From assembly GCF_000164695.2 (NCBI RefSeq), contig NC_014643.1:930001-994000 (forward strand): a stretch of DNA of 64,000 nt, read 5' to 3'. Under the pieces are notes generated by a model. It worked only from the letters and a program-made list of their open reading frames with translations. It was not told where the DNA came from and did no database searches. The position numbers and the translations under genes were made by a program. The stretch is from Rothia dentocariosa ATCC 17931. Its GTDB lineage: Bacteria > Actinomycetota > Actinomycetes > Actinomycetales > Micrococcaceae. Positions 28,161-36,945 of the stretch are shown in pieces (within the stretch, counting starts at the first letter, position 1; every line of letters starts with the position of its first letter).

Positions 28161-28260
28161 CCCCACAACCTGGGGATAACCTGGGGTTATGTGTGGGGCG
28201 GATTAACTTGCTTTGCAGCATAGACTCTTCTAGAGTTGTTCTGTTGTATGTGTACCGCCT

Positions 28261-28327
28261 ACCTCGAAGTGTCGAGGTACCATCGGGCACGAAAAAGCTT
28301 AGAAATCCTAGCCAGCGGGTAGGATTT
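28261..28327 (+). promoter_or_regulatory. two hairpins in the rpmH leader, possible attenuator
   Basis: ACCTCGA (28261-28267) pairs with TCGAGGT (28272-28278), and AAATCCTA (28303-28310) pairs with TAGGATTT (28320-28327) followed by TG. Both lie between the likely rpmH promoter (near 28,210-28,240) and its AAGGAG ribosome site. Control by transcript folding is inferred only. Confidence 0.4.
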
Positions 28328-28346
28328 TGTGTCCAAGGAGATAAGT

Positions 28347-28484
28347 ATGAGTAAACGTACTTTCCAGCCGAATAACCGCCGTCGTGCGAAGAAACACGGT
28401 TTCCGTCTTCGTATGCGTACTCGTGCCGGTCGTTCTATCCTGTCGAACCGTCGTTCCAAGGGTCGTTCCAAGCTTTCGGCATAA
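28347..28484 (+). CDS. rpmH: 50S ribosomal protein L34
   Basis: A 45-residue, very basic protein [19 protein letters not shown]... with the L34 signature [26 protein letters not shown] precedes the ATG. Diverges from dnaA, first gene of the rpmH-rnpA-yidD-yidC-khpB-rsmG series, though a strong terminator follows it directly. Confidence 0.96.
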   Translation: MSKRTFQPNNRRRAKKHGFRLRMRTRAGRSILSNRRSKGRSKLSA

Positions 28485-28494
28485 AGAACTCAGC

Positions 28495-28528
28495 AAAACC
28501 CGCTAACGCATTTGTGTTAGCGGGTTTT
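28495..28528 (+). terminator. terminator after rpmH
   Basis: Perfect 13-bp stem AAAACCCGCTAAC and complement, 8-nt loop, ending in a TTTT arm. It lies 10 bp after the rpmH stop and 20 bp before rnpA, so rnpA expression may depend on partial read-through. Confidence 0.85.
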
Positions 28529-28548
28529 CCACTACAGGGAAGGAAAAC

Positions 28549-28953
28549 GTGCTGCCAATCCAGCACCGGATGCGCACCAGCTCCCAATTTTCCACGGCTT
28601 TTCGTTCCGGTACCCGCTCAGGGCGCCGGAACTTAGTTGTATATACGGCTCAAAAATCCGGAAATACAACTCGGATAGGTTTCATTGTGTCAAAAGCCGT
28701 CGGAAATGCTGTGACTCGTAACCGTGTTAAACGGCGTTTGCGTGAACTCGCTGCCGCAACCGTTAGCGCCTACCCGCAGGGACTGTATATTGCCGTGCGG
28801 GCGCTTCCCGCATCCGCTGGAGCGAACTGGGAAGAATTACGCGCAGACTATCGAGGTGCCCTAGAATCCTCCCTGAAAAAACTTGACCGTCAAGATCAGC
28901 GCTGCAATGTTGAAAACCGTGGGGGAGGGGACTATGAACCATCGTCGATGTGA
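28549..28953 (+). CDS. rnpA: ribonuclease P protein component
   Basis: A 134-residue basic protein that pairs with the RNase P RNA to mature tRNA 5' ends. Signature [20 protein letters not shown] near residue 45 and the N-terminal R-rich strand [15 protein letters not shown]. The start is GTG ([17 protein letters not shown] follows) after GGAAGG. Its 3' end overlaps the yidD start by 20 bp. Confidence 0.94.
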   Translation: MLPIQHRMRTSSQFSTAFRSGTRSGRRNLVVYTAQKSGNTTRIGFIVSKAVGNAVTRNRVKRRLRELAAATVSAYPQGLYIAVRALPASAGANWEELRADYRGALESSLKKLDRQDQRCNVENRGGGDYEPSSM

Positions 28954-29380
28954 TGAGCGTTTTCACCCTCATCACAGCAGCACACACCATCCCCACACCC
29001 ATCAGCTTGATCCCGATGACCGCCTCGCGCAAGCGCCCCATGAGTTTGTGCATCCGGTATCTTTTTTACATGCGGTCTACACCTTGCCGCAGAATATTCT
29101 GATTGGGCTTATTAAGGCTTACCGTAAAGTCGTATCCCCTCTCTATGGGGATGTATGCCGGTATTATCCGACCTGCTCCGCCTACGGGTTAGAAGCGGTC
29201 ACCACTCACGGAGCCCTCAGCGGTCTCAGCCTGACCGTGTGGCGCATCCTGCGGTGTAATCCCTGGGCAACCGGCGGAATCGACCCCGTTCCGCCCGGAA
29301 AACGAACCTTTGCCTCCGGTCAGGAACCTAAAATTATGCTCCTGAACCATCCCCTAGAAACTCACTCGAACAACCACTAA
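28934..29380 (+). CDS. yidD: membrane protein insertion efficiency factor YidD
   Basis: A 148-residue protein from the ATG after GGGGGAGGGG. The YidD core is at about residues 45-115: [35 protein letters not shown] and [18 protein letters not shown], with its conserved Cys. YidD helps YidC-dependent insertion at the inner membrane. The N-terminal 40 residues are an unusual His-rich extension ([12 protein letters not shown]) not part of the family core. Overlaps rnpA. Confidence 0.92.
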   Translation: MNHRRCDERFHPHHSSTHHPHTHQLDPDDRLAQAPHEFVHPVSFLHAVYTLPQNILIGLIKAYRKVVSPLYGDVCRYYPTCSAYGLEAVTTHGALSGLSLTVWRILRCNPWATGGIDPVPPGKRTFASGQEPKIMLLNHPLETHSNNH

Positions 29381-29434
29381 CGGTTGTCGAGATTCCTACA
29401 AAGACTTAGCCGAGTCATAAGGAGAAAAACTCCC

Positions 29435-30463
29435 GTGAACATTTTTGATATGATCCTTTGGCCCTTTAAATTGGCCGTGTCTGCGGTGCTGTGGTTCTTC
29501 CACACGATCTTTACCAGTATTGGTATGGATCCGTCCTCAGGCTTTACCTGGGTGCTGTGCATTATTTGCCTGACTCTCGTGATGCGTGCCGTAACCATTC
29601 CCCTATTTATGCGCCAAATTAAGTCGATGCGCGGTATGAACGCCATGCAGGGTGATATTGCAAAGCTGCAGGCCAAATACAAGGGTAAGAAAGATCAGCT
29701 TTCCCGCCAGGCTATGGCACAGGAACAGATGGCACTATTTAAGAAGCACGGCACCAGCCCCTTTTCATCCTGTATGCCGATTATCGCGCAGACGCCGATC
29801 TTCCTCGGTCTCTATCAGGTGCTCATGGGTGTTTCTGGTGCGGCTGCAAACAACGAAGATATTCTGCTGCTTCCTGCGGAACTGGTTAAACAATTCAACG
29901 AAGCCTATATCTTTGGGTCACCCATCTTCTCGACCATGATGAACCCCGGCAACGGCAATCATACCGCCACCGTTGCCCAGGCCATCATCATGATTCTGCT
30001 CATGAGCGGTACCCAGTTCTTCATTCAGAAACAGCTCAGTGCCAAGAACATTTCCGAGGCAGCTAAAAGCTCCCCGATGTTCCGTCAGCAGCAGATGATG
30101 ATGTACGTTTTTCCTCTTATCTTCGCGGTTACAGGCGTTAACTTCCCCATTGGAGTGATGTACTACTGGACCGTCTCAAACTTCTGGGCTCTCGGGCAGC
30201 AGTGGTGGGTTATCCGCAATAACCCGAATCCCGGTTCTCAGGCTGAGAAGGAGCTCAACGAACGCCGTGCCGCTAAAGGTCTGCCCCCCGTTGGGAAAAC
30301 CAAGGAACAGCACGAAAAAGAGCTTGAGGAGGCGCGTGAGCGTGCCGCTGCGGGTCAGCGTCAGCAGCCCATGAGTAAGAAACGCCAGAAACAGCAGCAG
30401 CGTAAAGGCGGCGGGCAGAACAAATCGAGCAATAAAAACTCGAATAAGCCGAAACTCAACTAA
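29435..30463 (+). CDS. yidC: membrane protein insertase YidC (Oxa1 family)
   Basis: 342 residues from a GTG preceded by AAGGAG (a longer frame opens at 29384). The gene encodes about five TM segments with the Oxa1 core: TWVLCIICLTLVMRAVTIPL, a cytoplasmic coiled region (LQAKYKGKKDQLSRQAM), and the substrate groove helices MPIIAQTPIFLGLYQVL and PIGVMYYWTVSNFWALGQQ. The C-terminal 70 residues are Lys/Gln-rich and likely bind ribosomes. It inserts membrane proteins with or without Sec. Confidence 0.95.
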   Translation: MNIFDMILWPFKLAVSAVLWFFHTIFTSIGMDPSSGFTWVLCIICLTLVMRAVTIPLFMRQIKSMRGMNAMQGDIAKLQAKYKGKKDQLSRQAMAQEQMALFKKHGTSPFSSCMPIIAQTPIFLGLYQVLMGVSGAAANNEDILLLPAELVKQFNEAYIFGSPIFSTMMNPGNGNHTATVAQAIIMILLMSGTQFFIQKQLSAKNISEAAKSSPMFRQQQMMMYVFPLIFAVTGVNFPIGVMYYWTVSNFWALGQQWWVIRNNPNPGSQAEKELNERRAAKGLPPVGKTKEQHEKELEEARERAAAGQRQQPMSKKRQKQQQRKGGGQNKSSNKNSNKPKLN

Positions 30464-30492
30464 ACACAGCATCGATAAATTCAAGGAAAACC

Positions 30493-31047
30493 ATGACTGA
30501 AATATTTGAAGAAACCGCAGAATCGCCAAGCACCGCATCGGAAACTGAGGCTGTCGAAGAAATCGACGAAGTCAGCATGATTGAGGAAGAAGGGGATATC
30601 GCCGCTGACTACCTCGAAGAACTTCTCGATATCGTCGATCTTGACGGAGATATTGATATTGAGGTGCGCAACCAGCGCATCTACCTCTCGGTGGTCAATG
30701 ATGAAGATGGGAACGAAGACCTGCGCCACCTTGTCGGTCGCCGCGGTGAGGTCTTAGACGCTCTGCAGGAACTCGTGCGCCTGTCGGTTCTGGCCGCCAG
30801 CGGCAACCGTTCGCGTCTTATTCTCGATATTGCGGGTTACCGTGCACAACGTCGAGAACAGCTTACCGAAATAGCCCTCGACGCCGTCGAGAAGGTACGT
30901 GCCTCCGGCGAAGATTTCCACCTGAAGCCATTGGGCGCCTATGAACGCAAGGTTGTACACGATGCGGTTGCTGAACAGGGGCTCTACAGCGAATCCGAAG
31001 GCGAAGGCACACGTCGCCATGTGGTGATTTCCCTTCCGGAGGCGTAA
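30493..31047 (+). CDS. khpB: RNA-binding protein KhpB (Jag/SpoIIIJ-associated, KH-R3H)
   Basis: A 184-residue protein. After an acidic N-terminus of about 35 residues, a KH domain (DGDIDIEVRNQRIYLSVVN... GRRGEVLDALQELVRLSV) and an R3H domain with LKPLGAYERKVVHDAVAEQ. KhpB binds small RNAs and mRNAs together with KhpA. It lies 29 bp after yidC and its stop abuts the rsmG start. Confidence 0.9.
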   Translation: MTEIFEETAESPSTASETEAVEEIDEVSMIEEEGDIAADYLEELLDIVDLDGDIDIEVRNQRIYLSVVNDEDGNEDLRHLVGRRGEVLDALQELVRLSVLAASGNRSRLILDIAGYRAQRREQLTEIALDAVEKVRASGEDFHLKPLGAYERKVVHDAVAEQGLYSESEGEGTRRHVVISLPEA

Positions 31048-31680
31048 ATGACGGTTCCTTGTGAAGGTCAAGACCTTATAGCCGCCACCGCAATTTTTGG
31101 CGATCGTCTGCCTCTAGCACAGCGCTATGTGGAACATTTGGCGACGACGGGGATTGAGCGCGGGCTCATTGGTCCGCGCGAGGTACCGCGCCTATGGGCT
31201 CGTCACGTGCTCAACTGTGCCGCCGTGCAGGAATATATCGCCGAAGGCGCATCCGTGGCGGATGTAGGCTCTGGAGCGGGTCTGCCGGGGCTTTGTCTGG
31301 CTATTGCCCGCCCCGACCTTGCGATCACGCTCATAGAGCCTCTGGAGCGCCGCGTGATATGGCTTCATGAAGTGGTTGAGGATCTAGGCCTTGAGAATGT
31401 AAAAATTCTGCGTTCCCGGGCCGAGCAGGCTATCGGGCAGGTCGATGCCGATGTGGTGACTGCTCGTGCCGTATCTGCGCTGGTGGGTCTTGTGGATATT
31501 ACCCTGCCGATTCTGCGCGGTACCGGCGAACTTTTAGCACTCAAGGGGCGTTCTGCACGAGAGGAAATCAAGAAGGCTAAGAAGAAACTCAACCGTTACG
31601 GGGCTCGTGAGACCGAAATCCTGACGGCGGGGGAGGGGCTGCTGGATGAGCCCACAACCGTTGTGCGAGTTACACTCTAG
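31048..31680 (+). CDS. rsmG: 16S rRNA m7G527 methyltransferase RsmG
   Basis: A 210-residue class I methyltransferase. SAM motif ADVGSGAGLPGLCLAIARP near residue 70, LIEPLERRVIWLHEVV, and TARAVSAL with the Arg of the family. It methylates G527 of 16S rRNA (GCCAGCAGCCGCGG loop). It directly follows khpB with no gap (TAAATG). A strong terminator follows. Confidence 0.94.
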   Translation: MTVPCEGQDLIAATAIFGDRLPLAQRYVEHLATTGIERGLIGPREVPRLWARHVLNCAAVQEYIAEGASVADVGSGAGLPGLCLAIARPDLAITLIEPLERRVIWLHEVVEDLGLENVKILRSRAEQAIGQVDADVVTARAVSALVGLVDITLPILRGTGELLALKGRSAREEIKKAKKKLNRYGARETEILTAGEGLLDEPTTVVRVTL

Positions 31681-31711
31681 CCTCGATAAACTCTGAAGCT
31701 GCGAGCTTCAT

Positions 31712-31751
31712 AGGGGTTGAAGATACATTCTCAGATGTATCTTCAACCCCT
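31712..31751 (+). terminator. terminator of the yidC-khpB-rsmG operon
   Basis: Perfect 17-bp stem (AGGGGTTGAAGATACAT and complement), 6-nt loop, then TTTCTTATGG. Among the strongest terminators in the window. Confidence 0.92.
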
Positions 31752-32069
31752 TTTCTTATGGTCTTTATTTGATACCGAAGAAAATATTTATGGTACGTGA
31801 GAGATGAAGGGGAACTTTCGGCGGAGGCACCGTAGTTTTTCGTGAATGTGGAATATTAAAAATGAGTAATAGAACTTGTATAAATTTTCCTGGTTGAGAG
31901 GTTGATAATCGGTTCATGATGCTGTGCTGAGAGTGAATACTTGGGGATGAAATCATAAATTTTCGTGAAAAAATACGAATCCTAGACAACTTGTTGAGGG
32001 TGTACGTGGTATATCGCTGTTTTGACAGGTAATCTTAAAGAGAAACGCACAGACCGGAGACAGCATCGG
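31752..32069. other. gap upstream of parA
   Basis: About 320 AT-rich bases between the rsmG terminator and the first parS site. No coding frame with a ribosome site was seen. The parA promoter and both nearby parS sites lie at its right end. Confidence 0.5.
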
Positions 32070-32085
32070 TGTTTCACGTGAAACA
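32070..32085. promoter_or_regulatory. parS: parS site
   Basis: Exact TGTTTCACGTGAAACA, 101 bp before the parA start and 37 bp from the next site. ParB binds here to nucleate the partition complex, and may also affect parA transcription. Confidence 0.95.
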
Positions 32086-32106
32086 TCCTTGATGCTCTTT
32101 ATTCAA

Positions 32107-32122
32107 TGTTTCACGTGAAACA
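32107..32122. promoter_or_regulatory. parS: parS site
   Basis: Exact TGTTTCACGTGAAACA, 64 bp before the parA start. Centre-to-centre spacing to the previous site is 37 bp. Confidence 0.95.
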
Positions 32123-32185
32123 TGGTGTGCGTATCTTTATCTGGCGAAAGACACATCAACCATCAGCATCAGGCGCGGAGGATAT

Positions 32186-33022
32186 ATGACGATCACCCCC
32201 GGTGGCTCGACGCCGCCTTTACTGCCCAAGCCCCCACATACACGCGTCTTTACCATCTCGAATCAGAAGGGTGGAGTCGGTAAAACGAGTACCGCCGTGA
32301 ACATTGCGGCCGCCCTTGCAGAAGCGGGAATGAACGTTTTGGTCATTGATAATGACCCTCAGGGAAATGCTTCGACGGCTCTCGGTATTGAGCATGGTGT
32401 GGAGCTTCCCAGCACTTATAACACTTTGATTGACGATACTCCGCTTTCTGATATTGTGCAGGAGTGCCCTGACCTCGACAATCTGTGGTGCGCGCCCGCG
32501 AATATAGACCTTGCCGGGGCAGAGATTGAACTTGTTTCGGTCGTGGCACGCGAGAAACGCCTCAAAAATGCTCTGGAGGATTACACTGAGTGGCGTGCCC
32601 AGCAGGGGATGGGACGGCTTGACTACGTATTTATCGACTGCCCGCCGAGCTTGGGACTACTGACCGTTAATGCTTTCGTGGCGGCAGAGGAAATTCTGAT
32701 TCCTATTCAGTGTGAATACTATGCCCTGGAAGGCTTGAGCCAGCTACTCAAGAATATCCAGATGATTCAGAAACATCTGAACTCCAATCTAGAGATTAGT
32801 ACGATTCTGCTGACTATGTACGACGGTCGTACCAACCTTGCATATCAGGTAGCGGAAGAGGTGCGGGAACATTTCCCGAAGGAAACTCTCCAGACCAAGA
32901 TTCCGCGTTCTGTACGCATTTCGGAAGCACCGAGCTACCAACAGACCGTTATTAGCTATGATCCAACGTCTACCGGTGCTCAGGCCTATCGTGAAGCGGC
33001 GCAGGAAATTGCGCGTCGCTAA
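32186..33022 (+). CDS. parA: chromosome partitioning ATPase ParA (Soj)
   Basis: A 278-residue deviant-Walker ATPase. Walker A' is SNQKGGVGKTSTAVNIAAAL, the second motif LVIDNDPQGNAS, and the third VFIDCPPSLGLLTVNA. It binds nucleoid DNA as an ATP dimer and is released by ParB. The N-terminal 20 residues are a Pro-rich lead (TITPGGSTPPLLPKPPH). It follows two parS sites and precedes parB by 210 bp. Confidence 0.96.
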   Translation: MTITPGGSTPPLLPKPPHTRVFTISNQKGGVGKTSTAVNIAAALAEAGMNVLVIDNDPQGNASTALGIEHGVELPSTYNTLIDDTPLSDIVQECPDLDNLWCAPANIDLAGAEIELVSVVAREKRLKNALEDYTEWRAQQGMGRLDYVFIDCPPSLGLLTVNAFVAAEEILIPIQCEYYALEGLSQLLKNIQMIQKHLNSNLEISTILLTMYDGRTNLAYQVAEEVREHFPKETLQTKIPRSVRISEAPSYQQTVISYDPTSTGAQAYREAAQEIARR

Positions 33023-33232
33023 GAGGAATACGGAGCATATAGATGCTCTGAAATATCGGCATATTAGGACTGATAATTACTCCGATATTATCCATAAATA
33101 AACTTTTTGAGATTTATATCTAGGGAAATACCGAATTTTCTGAGCGCAGATTTTACGGTGCTGCAAGGTTCATATGAAGTGTAATCGGCATGCATGAGAG
33201 CGGTAGAAAATTTGGTGTGAGGAAGGAAAAAC

Positions 33233-34705
33233 ATGGCAGAGAAGCGACGGGGTCTCGGAAGGGGACTGGGTGCTCTCATTCCCAATAATACGACGCCTGT
33301 TGTGACTGCTTCCGATGTTGCCGAGAAAGAGGCGGAAAAAAAGGTAGCGGCGACTCGCAAACCTCAGCAGGAGGAACAAGCCGCCGCATCCTCGGCAAAA
33401 CGCCCGAAGACTCGCAACGTAAAGCCGGAGCCGCAGAAAAAATCTGCCCCGAAGAAGGAACCGTCTGCGACAACGAAACGGACAGAACAGCAAGAGAACC
33501 GCATCTCTTCGTCGCAAAAGGCTACGGATCCGAAACCTCAGGAATCTTCTGCTGAGACTCGGAAACCTTCTGGCTCATCGAAGCCGCAAAAGGCTTCTGC
33601 GGTTAAGATGCCTAGTCTTAAAGCCCCTGCCGTAAAAGCGGGGGAGAAAAAAGAAGAGAGTGTACACGTCTCATCTGCTTCTTTGTCCGCATCGCAGCCT
33701 GTGCAGAAATCAGATGTTTCACGTGAAACATTGTCTCAGCCTCGCGAAGTTCAGAAGAAGAAACCTCGTATGGATATGGGTGCGGCACTTCGCAATACGA
33801 CGTTAACACGCCGCCCGGTAGATTTCTTCTTTGGTGAAGAAACGAAGGAAGCTGAGGAAGAGGGTAACAGCAACCTCGTACCCGTTCCTGGAGCTCAGTT
33901 TGCAGAAATCAAAGTTTCTGATATTCACCCAAACCGCAAACAGCCTCGCGTTGATTTTGATGAACAAGACATGGCTGAGCTCATCCATTCGGTTCGTGAG
34001 ATTGGTGTTCTGCAGCCTATTGTGGTGCGCCCTTCACGCGAGAAAGGTGCCGAAAAATATGAGCTGGTGATGGGCGAGCGGCGTTGGCGCGCAACCCAGG
34101 CTGCGGGTCTAGAAACTATCCCCGCCATTATCCGTGACACGCAAGATATTGATCTGCTTCGAGACGCCCTGCTGGAAAACCTGCATCGTAGCCAGCTGAA
34201 TCCCATCGAAGAGGCGGCCGCATATCAGCAGCTTATGGAAGAGTTCAGTACCACCCAGGAGCAGCTTGCAAAGCGTATTGGGCGTTCTCGTCCACAGATT
34301 TCGAATACGATTCGTTTGCTTAGGTTGCCTCCTCTCGTACAGCGCAGGGTAGCGGCAGGCGTTATCGCTGCCGGGCATGCGCGCGCCCTGCTGACTTTAA
34401 CCGATCAGGCAAAGATAGAGACCATTGCTCAGAAGATCGTGAATGAAGGGCTTTCTGTGCGTGCTGTTGAGGAGCTTGTTGCCCATGCGAGCGAAGCTCC
34501 GGCAGAGAAAGAGCGGAAGACCCCGCAGCCACAGAAGCATCACGAGCGATTGGACTATATTGCGGATGCGTTTGCCGACAAACTGGATACATCGGTTAAG
34601 ATTTCGCTCGGTGCTCGTAAGGGTAAGATGACTATTGAGTTTGCTAATGTCGAGGATCTCAACCGCATTATTCGGGTTCTAGATTCTGATTTCAAAGGTT
34701 CTTAG
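33233..34705 (+). CDS. parB: chromosome partitioning CTPase ParB (Spo0J)
   Basis: A 490-residue ParB, well above the usual 300-380. The N-terminus starts MAEKRRGLGRGLGALIP (the ParA-activating type of motif) and is followed by about 190 residues of low-complexity Lys/Glu/Ala/Ser/Pro/Gln sequence. The CTP-binding domain has MGERRWRATQAAGLETIPAI, then DALLENLHRSQLNPIEEA. The HTH is TQEQLAKRIGRSRPQISNTI. A C-terminal dimer domain closes it. GAAGGAAAA precedes the ATG. A parS site lies inside the linker-coding part. Confidence 0.95.
   Translation: MAEKRRGLGRGLGALIPNNTTPVVTASDVAEKEAEKKVAATRKPQQEEQAAASSAKRPKTRNVKPEPQKKSAPKKEPSATTKRTEQQENRISSSQKATDPKPQESSAETRKPSGSSKPQKASAVKMPSLKAPAVKAGEKKEESVHVSSASLSASQPVQKSDVSRETLSQPREVQKKKPRMDMGAALRNTTLTRRPVDFFFGEETKEAEEEGNSNLVPVPGAQFAEIKVSDIHPNRKQPRVDFDEQDMAELIHSVREIGVLQPIVVRPSREKGAEKYELVMGERRWRATQAAGLETIPAIIRDTQDIDLLRDALLENLHRSQLNPIEEAAAYQQLMEEFSTTQEQLAKRIGRSRPQISNTIRLLRLPPLVQRRVAAGVIAAGHARALLTLTDQAKIETIAQKIVNEGLSVRAVEELVAHASEAPAEKERKTPQPQKHHERLDYIADAFADKLDTSVKISLGARKGKMTIEFANVEDLNRIIRVLDSDFKGS
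33715..33730. promoter_or_regulatory. parS: parS site inside parB
   Basis: Exact TGTTTCACGTGAAACA within the coding sequence, read in frame as D-V-S-R-E-T in the disordered linker of ParB. Confidence 0.95.
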
Positions 34706-34743
34706 TCCATGCGGTAGCTTAGAATCCTTCCTCGCATAATCTA

Positions 34744-34785
34744 CTGGGGGTGGTGATGTTTCACGTGAAACATCACCACCCCCAG
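34744..34785. terminator. perfect 42-bp palindrome with parS at its centre
   Basis: The 16-bp parS (34757-34772) is flanked by 13-base arms CTGGGGGTGGTGA and TCACCACCCCCAG, so the whole 42 bp is a perfect inverted repeat 39 bp after the parB stop. As RNA it would form a very long stem and could end parB transcription, though no T-tract follows. As DNA it can bind ParB. Confidence 0.75.
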
Positions 34786-35230
34786 CCTTGTATAAGGCGT
34801 GTATATCTGGTTTAGTGAGCATCGTGGCGGGTTATTTACCTTGTCCATCTGCCATTGTCTCCGGATAAGAAGAGCTCACAGAGGTCCGGAGCATGTGTGA
34901 AAACGGTAGGTATACGAGTCTTTGCGGACCCTACAGCGGTGTATATAGCAGAGCAGGGGAAGTGGGACGGGGAACAATAACACGAACTCCGACCTGAGGG
35001 TAATTGTAAGCCTGCGCATCCTTTTATGGATATTGAGGAGACTACAAGATATTTATCGAGACAGGCTAAAATCCTACGCTTTCGACACGGTGAAATGGTT
35101 ACAGGAAGAACTATGCCGAAGTCATACAGAGATTCATGGATGTATCTTCATAAGATATTCTTATCTAAAATACAACCTCAAAAAGTATATAAAGTGTTTT
35201 TAGCTCTGTAAACGAAGTAGGTATAAAGAT
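34786..35230. other. gap between parB and trxA
   Basis: 445 bp between two parS palindromes. It contains a 61-codon frame at 35026-35211 with no ribosome site and an unremarkable sequence, and a loose CTCCGGA..TCCGGAG pairing near 34,860-34,890. No gene is supported. Confidence 0.45.
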
Positions 35231-35270
35231 AGAAGGTGTGGATGTTTCACGTGAAACATCCACACCTTCT
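35231..35270. terminator. perfect 40-bp palindrome with parS at its centre
   Basis: parS (35243-35258) flanked by 12-base arms AGAAGGTGTGGA and TCCACACCTTCT, a perfect inverted repeat located 34 bp past the trxA stop (minus strand). The arms differ from those at 34744-34785. On the plus strand it is followed by ATGGGTTTTTTG; on the minus strand by ATCTTTAT. Likely the trxA terminator as well as a ParB site. Confidence 0.75.
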
Positions 35271-35303
35271 ATGGGTTTTTGAGGATGAAGGCTTGAAGAA
35301 AAC

Positions 35304-35630
35304 CTACTTGATGTATTCCTCAAAATCAGCAATGAGTGCCTGTTTGGGACGAGCGCCTACGCTCTTCTTTACAACCTGCCCATCTTTGAAAAGGTAGATC
35401 GCGGGGATAGAAGTAATGTCGTATTCCATAGCGGTGTCGCCGCTCTCTTCGACATTGACCTTCACGACATCGACCTTCTCGCCATATTCGGCGGCGATTT
35501 CATCGAGAACCGGGGCGACCATGCGGCAGGGACCGCACCACTCGGCCCAGAAGTCGACGATCACCGGCTTGGAATTATCCAGAACCTCAGCCTTAAAGGT
35601 GGCATCGGTTACTGCTTTTGCGTTGCTCAT
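35304..35630 (-). CDS. trxA: thioredoxin
   Basis: A 108-residue thioredoxin with active site AEWCGPCRMVAPVL and the cis-Pro loop TSIPAIYLFKDG. It reduces protein disulfides in the cytoplasm and is itself reduced by the product of trxB, encoded 15 bp upstream in the same operon. Confidence 0.96.
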   Translation of the reverse strand: MSNAKAVTDATFKAEVLDNSKPVIVDFWAEWCGPCRMVAPVLDEIAAEYGEKVDVVKVNVEESGDTAMEYDITSIPAIYLFKDGQVVKKSVGARPKQALIADFEEYIK

Positions 35631-35645
35631 ATCTGTTTCTCCTGA

Positions 35646-36689
35646 CTAAAGGTTTTCGAGGTAGTGCTGTGCGTCGAGTGCTGCTACCGCACCCGAACCG
35701 GCGGCGATAATCGCCTGACGGTAGGTTGGATCAATGACGTCGCCTGCGGCGAAAACGCCGGGCAGAGAGGTTTTTGACGAGCGTCCCTGAACCGCAATCG
35801 TGTTTTGATCGGTAATCTCCAGCTGATCTTTAACCATCTCGATACGCGGATCAGAACCGATGGCAATGAACAGTCCGTCGAGCTTCATATCGCGGGTAGC
35901 GCCAGTAACGGTATCGGTCAGAACAACCTCTTCCAGCTTGGAATCGCCGTGAATCTCGCTCACCACGGAATTCCAGAGAACTTCAATCTTGGGGTTGTCG
36001 AAAACGCGCTGCTGCATAATATCGGATGCGCGCAAAGAATCACGGCGGTGGATCAGATAGACCTTGGATGCGTAGGTGGTGAGGAAGAGTGCTTCTTCCA
36101 GAGCAGAATCGCCGCCGCCTACCACCGCGATTTCCTTATCTTTGAAGAAGAATCCATCGCAGGTTGCGCACCACGAGACGCCATAGCCAGAGAGTGTATC
36201 CTCACCTTCAACACCCAGCTTGCGGTACTGCGAACCGGTCGAGAGAATAACGGTTTTTGCGAGGTGCACGGAACCGTCGGAGAGAATAACCTTCTTAATA
36301 TCGCCGTCGAGCTCCAACTTTTCGACATCCTGGTAGCGAATATCCGTGCCGAAGCGCTCCGCCTGGGCACCGAAATTGGTCATGAGCTCAGGCCCCTGGA
36401 TTCCCTGCACAAAACCGGGGAAATTCTCGACCTCGGTTGTGGTCATGAGAGCACCACCGGGGGAGAGGGAGCTCGCGAAGAGTACCGGCTCAAGGTTGGC
36501 ACGCGCCGCGTAGACGGCGGCAGTGTACCCGGCGGGGCCGGAACCCACAATAATAACGTTGTGGACCTTCTGATCGCCCTCAGAGGCCGTTTCTTGGGCT
36601 TTTTCTTGGGGAGTGGAGGATGCGGCAAGGTTCAGACCGCCGAGAGCGGCGCCTCCGAACAGATTACCCAATGTATTTTCAGTGCTCAT
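35646..36689 (-). CDS. trxB: thioredoxin reductase (NADPH)
   Basis: A 347-residue flavoprotein. FAD motif IVGSGPAGYTAAVYAAR at about residue 48, redox pair in WCATCDGFFF, NADPH motif VVGGGDSALEEALFL, and the FAD-closing FAAGDVIDPTYRQAI. There is a 40-residue Ala/Gly/Ser/Gln-rich N-terminal extension before the fold, longer than usual. It forms an operon with trxA. Confidence 0.96.
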   Translation of the reverse strand: MSTENTLGNLFGGAALGGLNLAASSTPQEKAQETASEGDQKVHNVIIVGSGPAGYTAAVYAARANLEPVLFASSLSPGGALMTTTEVENFPGFVQGIQGPELMTNFGAQAERFGTDIRYQDVEKLELDGDIKKVILSDGSVHLAKTVILSTGSQYRKLGVEGEDTLSGYGVSWCATCDGFFFKDKEIAVVGGGDSALEEALFLTTYASKVYLIHRRDSLRASDIMQQRVFDNPKIEVLWNSVVSEIHGDSKLEEVVLTDTVTGATRDMKLDGLFIAIGSDPRIEMVKDQLEITDQNTIAVQGRSSKTSLPGVFAAGDVIDPTYRQAIIAAGSGAVAALDAQHYLENL

Positions 36690-36898
36690 TCTTCTCTTCC
36701 TCGAATTTCTTCTGATAGTCGCTCAACGCAACAGTATCCCCAATTATTCCATTCTGGAAGCGGCTAAGCCATATTGAATGGGGTCGAAGCGAACATGATG
36801 GGTACCGAAGAGAAATGTGACGTTTTATGTTCAGGGCTGCACTCGACGGAGAATACTGGACGGGAAGCCTTGAAGGAGTGAGATCAAGGCAAAATAAA

Positions 36899-36928
36899 TG
36901 GCGCATCCCCATGTATGAGGATGCGCCA
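36899..36928 (-). terminator. terminator of the murJ/pseudokinase operon
   Basis: TGGCGCATCC pairs perfectly with GGATGCGCCA over 10 nt, 17 bp past the stop of the 36946-38181 gene; on the minus strand it is followed by TTTATTTTGCC. Confidence 0.85.
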
Positions 36929-36945
36929 CTCGTTGAGGCTGTACG

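Noticed and set aside
35026..35211. 61-codon frame between parB and trxA
   Set aside because: No ribosome site, no recognisable domain, located in an AT-rich gap.
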